Source of the DNA: Dichetophora obliterata
Lineage: Eukaryota; Arthropoda; Insecta; Diptera; Sciomyzidae
Assembly (NCBI GenBank): GCA_963920525.1
Contig: OY986435.1
Span: 94,871,083-94,935,082 of the forward strand
DNA length: 64,000 bases
Reading direction: 5' to 3'
Part shown: in pieces, positions 58,301 to 64,000 of the stretch
Position numbering within the stretch: position 1 is the stretch's first letter
How the letters are laid out: the number at the start of each line of letters is the position of its first letter
Made by a program: the position numbers and the translations under genes
Notes under the pieces: generated by a model
What the model was told of the DNA's origin: nothing
Seen by the model: the letters and a program-made list of their open reading frames with translations, nothing else
Databases searched by the model: none

Positions 58301-61300
58301 ATAATATAATATAATATAATATAATATAATATAATATAATATAATATAATATAATATAATATAATATAATATAATATAATATAATATAATATAATATAAT
58401 ATAATATAATATAATATAATATAATATAATATAATATAATATAATATAATATAATATATATATAATATAATATAATATAATATAATATAATATAATATAA
58501 TATAATATAATATAATATAATATAATATAATATAATATAATATAATATAATATAATATAATATAATATAATATAATATAATATAATATAATATAATATAA
58601 TATAATATAATATAATATAATATAATATAATATAATATAATATAATATAATATAATATAATATAATATAATATAATATAATATAATATAATATAATATAA
58701 TATAATATAATATAATATAATATAATATAATATAATATAATATAATATAATATAATATAATATAATATAATATAATATAATATAATATAATATAATATAA
58801 TATAATATAATATAATATAATATAATATAATATAATATAATATAATATAATATAATATAATATAATATAATATAATATAATATAATATAATATAATATAA
58901 TATAATATAATATAATATAATATAATATAATATAATATAATATAATATAATATAATATAATATAATATAATATAATATAATATAATATAATATAATATAA
59001 TATAATATAATATAATATAATATAATATAATATAATATAATATAATATAATATAATATAATATAATATAATATAATATAATATAATATAATATAATATAA
59101 TATAATATAATATAATATAATATAATATAATATAATATAATATAATATAATATAATATAATATAATATAATATAATATAATATAATATAATATAATATAA
59201 TATAATATAATATAATATAATATAATATAATATAATATAATATAATATAATATAATATAATATAATATAATATAATATAATATAATATAATATAATATAA
59301 TATAATATAATATAATATAATATAATATAATATAATATAATATAATATAATATAATATAATATAATATAATATAATATAATATAATATAATATAATATAA
59401 TATAATATAATATAATATAATATAATAATATAATATAATATAATATAATATAATATAATATAATATAATATAATATAATATAATATAATATAATATAATA
59501 TAATATAATATAATATAATATAATATAATATAATATAATATAATATAATATAATATAATATAATATAATATAATATAATATAATATAATATAATATAATA
59601 TAATATAATATAATATAATATAATATAATATAATATAATATAATATAATATAATATAATATAATATAATATAATATAATATAATATAATATAATATAATA
59701 TAATATAATATAATATAATATAATATAATATAATATAATATAATATAATATAATATAATATAATATAATATAATATAATATAATATAATATAATATAATA
59801 TAATATAATATAATATAATATAATATAATATAATATAATATAATATAATATAATATAATATAATATAATATAATATAATATAATATAATATAATATAATA
59901 TAATATAATATAATATAATATAATATAATATAATATAATATAATATAATATAATATAATATAATATAATATAATATAATATAATATAATATAATATAATA
60001 TAATATAATATAATATAATATAATATAATATAATATAATATAATATAATATAATATAATATAATATAATATATATAATATAATATAATATAATATAATAT
60101 AATATAATATAATATAATATAATATAATATAATATAATATAATATAATATAATATAATATAATATAATATAATATAATATAATATAATATAATATAATAT
60201 AATATAATATAATATAATATAATATAATATAATATAATATAATATAATATAATATAATATAATATAATATAATATAATATAATATAATATAATATAATAT
60301 AATATAATATAAATAATATAATATAATATAATATAATATAATATAATATAATATAATATAATATAATATAATATAATATAATATAATATAATATAATATA
60401 ATATAATATAATATAATATAATATAATATAATATAATATAATAATATATATAATATAATATAATATAATATAATATAATATAATATAATATAATATAATA
60501 TAATATAATATAATATAATATAATATAATATAATATAATATAATATAATATAATATAATATAATATAATATAATATAATATATATAATATAATATAATAT
60601 AATATAATATAATATAATATAATATAATATAATATAATATAATATAATATAATATAATATAATATAATATAATATAATATAATATAATATAATATAATAT
60701 AATATAATATAATATAATATAATATAATATAATATATATAATATAATATAATATAATATAATATAATATAATATATAATATAATATAATATAATATAATA
60801 TAATATAATATAATATAATATAATATAATATAATATAATATAATATAATATAATATAATATAATATAATATAATATAATATAATATAATATAATATAATA
60901 TAATATAATATAATATAATATAATATATATAATATAATATAATATAATATAATATAATATAATATAATATAATATAATATAATATAATATAATATAATAT
61001 AATATAATATAATATAATATAATATAATATAATATAATATAATATAATATAATATAATATAATATAATATAATATAATATAATATAATATAATATAATAT
61101 AATATAATATAATATAATATAATATAATATAATATAATATAATATAATATAATATAATATAATATAATATAATATAATATAATATAATATAATATAATAT
61201 AATATAATATAATATAATATAATATAATATAATATAATATAATATAATATAATATAATATAATATAATATAATATAATATAATATAATATAATATAATAT

Positions 61301-62837
61301 AATATAATATAATATAATATAATATAATATAATATAATATAATATAATATAATATAATATAATATAATATAATATAATATAATATAATATATATAATATA
61401 ATATAATATAATATAATATAATATAATATAATATAATATAATATAATATAATATAATATAATATAATATAATATAATATAATATAATATAATATAATATA
61501 ATATAATATAATATAATATAATATAATATAATATAATATAATATAATATAATATAATATATATAATATAATATAATATAATATAATATAATATAATATAA
61601 TATAATATAATATAATATAATATAATATAATATAATATAATATAATATAATATAATATAATATAATATAATATAATATAATATAATATAATATAATATAA
61701 TATAATATATATAATATAATATAATATAATATAATATAATATAATATAATATAATATAATATAATATAATATAATATAATATATAATATAATATAATATA
61801 ATATAATATAATATAATATAATATAATATAATATAATATAATATAATATAATATAATATAATATAATATAATATAATATAATATAATATAATATAATATA
61901 ATATAATATAATATAATATAATATAATATAATATAATATAATATAATATAATATAATATAATATAATATAATATAATATAATATAATATAATATAATATA
62001 ATATAATATAATATAATATAATATAATATAATATAATATAATATAATATAATATAATATAATATAATATAATATAATATAATATAATATAATATAATATA
62101 ATATAATATAATATAATATAATATAATATAATATAATATAATATATATAATATAATATAATATAATATAATATAATATAATATAATATAATATAATATAA
62201 TATAATATATATAATATAATATAATATAATATAATATAATATAATATAATATAATATAATATAATATAATATATATAATATAATATAATATAATATAATA
62301 TAATATAATATAATATAATATAATATAATATAATATAATATAATATATAATATAATATAATATAATATAATATAATATAATATAATATAATATAATATAA
62401 TATAATATAATATAATATAATATAATATAATATAATATAATATAATATAATATAATATAATATATAATATAATATAATATAATATAATATAATATAATAT
62501 AATATAATATAATATAATATAATATAATATAATATAATATAATATAATATAATATAATATAATATAATATAATATAATATAATATAATATAATATAATAT
62601 AATATAATATAATATAATATAATATAATATAATATAATATAATATAATATAATATAATATAATATAATATAATATAATATAATATAATATAATATAATAT
62701 AATATAATATAATATAATATAATATAATATAATATAATATAATATAATATAATATAATATAATATAATATAATATAATATAATATAATATAATATAATAT
62801 AATATAATATAATATAATATAATATAATATAATATAA
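52336..62837. repeat. (TATAA)n satellite array 3, about 10.5 kb
   Basis: About 2,100 copies. From 52650 to 56172 no error is visible. From about 56173 to the right end there are some 20-25 interruptions, mostly 2- or 3-bp indels giving ATATATAAT, and they become closer toward 62.5 kb. The 1,792-residue minus-strand frame survives these indels because the unit is free of stops in all three frames of that strand. Confidence 0.98.
52511..52650. repeat. Dimeric 10-bp higher-order variant (ACATAATATA)14
   Basis: Fourteen perfect tandem copies in which every second TATAA unit is changed to CATAA, surrounded by pure TATAA on both sides. Confidence 0.97.
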
Positions 62838-62844
62838 TACACTA

Positions 62845-63047
62845 TGGTGCAGAACTATAACCGGGCCCTTATTTAAGAGAGTTCTACATTTTCAAGAAGA
62901 AGAAGAATTTTTTAAATGATCTCAAACGACAAGAAAAAACAAATTAAGCAAGACAAATAAACAATACAAAAAAATCGAGAGAAAATACCGTTAGAACTGT
63001 TAGAAGAGTAAGTAATCATAATTTGCATTGGTGCATAACTATAGCCG
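62845..63047 (+). promoter_or_regulatory. Paired 19-bp transposase-binding-site candidates
   Basis: Copies at 62845-62863 and 63029-63047 differ at two positions and are 184 bp apart, one at the tip and one inside the terminal region. The design suggests binding sites for the N-terminal domain of the transposase. Confidence 0.65.
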
Positions 63048-63137
63048 TTTGAATTTCAAATTCATTTTATTTAAAGTTGTCTTTGATTTAAGTTGGTTTT
63101 TTTGTGCGCTAAAGAATTGTACTTTTAAAACACTAAA

Positions 63138-64000
63138 ATGCCACGCGGTAGTTTGTTAACTGATGTAGAGAAAGGAAAAATTTCTGCATTTAAAGAAGCT
63201 GGTCTCAGTTTTTGCGAAATCGCAAGAAAAATAAATCGTTCTGACAGAGTCGTTCGAAATTTTTGGCGAATATAGACGGTTATGGAAAAAATCGGCGAGG
63301 TGGACCAAAACCAAAACTTTCGGTGCGGGAAACCCGGCGAATCCATAATTTAGCAAGCAACTCCTTGAAATCAGCGGCACAAATCGCGAGAGAATGTGGC
63401 TTAAACGTATCACGATGGACCATAAATCGTGCTTTAAAAAGCTCCCCCAATCTTATTAGACAAAAACTCAAGTCTGCGCCCAAGTTGTTGTCACGTCACC
63501 TCCAAGCCCGCCTTGAATTTGCCCGGCAAAACATGGGACAGAATTGGAAACAGGTATCTATATGAAGGTAATCATCTAAACGAAAAAATAACCAAAAATT
63601 TTGTATCGAGGTAATTTTCTCTGACGAGAAAAAATTCAACTTGGATGGACCTGACGGTTTTAATTCATATTGGAGAGATATACGAAAGGAACCCCTTTAT
63701 TTTTCCAAACGAAACTTTGGTGGCGGAACAGTGATGGTTTGGGGAGCATTTACGGTAGATGCCATGCTGGAAATAGCATTTATCAGCCCACGTATGAACT
63801 CTGCCGAATACACACAAATATTGCAGATGAATTTGCTTCCATTTCTGGAACAACATCGTGGTGTTGAATGGGTATTCCAACAAGATAATGCGTCTGTGCA
63901 CAGCAGCAGAGAGACGAAACAATGGCTTGAGTCCCACAACATCAACGTTTTGAAATGGCCAGCATGCTCCCCGGACCTAAATCCCATAGAAAACGTTTGG
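63138..64000 (+). pseudogene. Tc1-family transposase (Tc3-like), frameshifted, 3' end outside the window
   Basis: ATG 63138 starts MPRGSLLTDVEKGKISAFKE, a Tc3-like helix-turn-helix (GLSFCEIARKINRSDRVVRNF). A missing T in the run at 63260-63264 shifts the frame. The second helix region follows (GGPKPKLSVRETRRIHNLAS, AQIARECGLNVSRWTINRAL), then ARLEFARQNMGQNWKQ. After a probable 57-bp intron come VIFSDEKKFNLDGPDGFNSY (D at 63623), NFGGGTVMVWGAF, FQQDNASVHSS (D at 63884) and CSPDLNPIENVW (E at 63989). The D-E spacing is 34 residues between, i.e. DD34E. All catalytic residues seen are intact; the only break found is one base in a homopolymer, which could be a sequencing error. Confidence 0.88.
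63554..63610 (+). other. Probable 57-bp intron in the Tc1-family transposase
   Basis: The frame WKQ|VIFSDE is interrupted by GTATCTATATGAAGG...TTTTGTATCGAG, with GT-AG ends at 63554 and 63610 and in-frame stops inside. Removing it restores the usual sequence around the first catalytic Asp. Short introns are known in Minos and C. elegans Tc1. Confidence 0.75.

Larger units (their letters stand above)
62840..64000 (+). mobile_element. Tc1-family transposon, 5' end at a TA in the satellite, runs off the window
   Basis: The satellite ends in TA at 62838-62839, followed by CACTATGGTGCAGAACTATA. A 19-bp word TGGTGCAKAACTATARCCG occurs at 62845 and 63029, two direct copies inside the left terminal region, like the IR/DR design of several Tc1-family elements. 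The transposase starts at 63138. The right end lies beyond the window. Confidence 0.85.

Overview
The window is AT-rich eukaryotic DNA made almost entirely of repeats, and I found no intact host gene. The transposon set (mauritiana-type mariner, rosa-like mariners, a Tc1-family element, hAT- and P-like miniature elements, and a Ty3/gypsy element with a CHCC gag finger) points to an insect, most likely a fly. I cannot name the species. The density of nested, broken elements and large simple-satellite blocks looks like heterochromatin or another poorly recombining region.

Layout. 0-7 kb: a LINE relic, then a large inverted repeat (arms about 1 kb) whose left arm alone carries a 1,073-bp mariner, followed by a second snapback element. 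7-10.6 kb: a P-like miniature element with a 9-bp direct flank, and a tRNA-like sequence. 10.6-16 kb: another inverted repeat, a 241-bp tandem repeat and a TA-flanked element containing a hairpin. 16.2-19.1 kb: a mirrored satellite built on GAGATCTC, carrying a truncated LINE and a Harbinger-like miniature element. 21-27.5 kb: six copies of a 116-bp near-palindrome, two hAT-type elements with 8-bp flanks (one nested in a palindrome copy), a hAT transposase remnant and an internally deleted mariner. 27.9-32.4 kb: a CACnG-ended transposon with long inverted ends, a decayed transposase gene with a likely GC-AG intron, and a captured gypsy pol fragment. 32.4-38 kb: two more broken rosa-like mariners, an 8-bp-flanked miniature element and a 0.2-kb hairpin.

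38-64 kb: three arrays of the pentanucleotide TATAA (about 2.9, 1.6 and 10.5 kb, together about 15 kb). The first two are separated by a miniature element. Between the second and third lie two minisatellite blocks, the downstream one having been split by a structurally complete Ty3/gypsy retrotransposon (TSD GGTT, intact gag and pol). A Tc1-family element with a likely 57-bp intron begins exactly at the end of the third array and runs off the window.

The only open reading frames that look intact and functional are the gypsy gag and pol. Every DNA transposase seen is interrupted or deleted. The most unusual features are the giant TATAA arrays, the triplicated and snapback 5' LTR plus duplicated primer-binding region of the gypsy element, and several insertions whose empty target site is preserved in a second copy of the host repeat.
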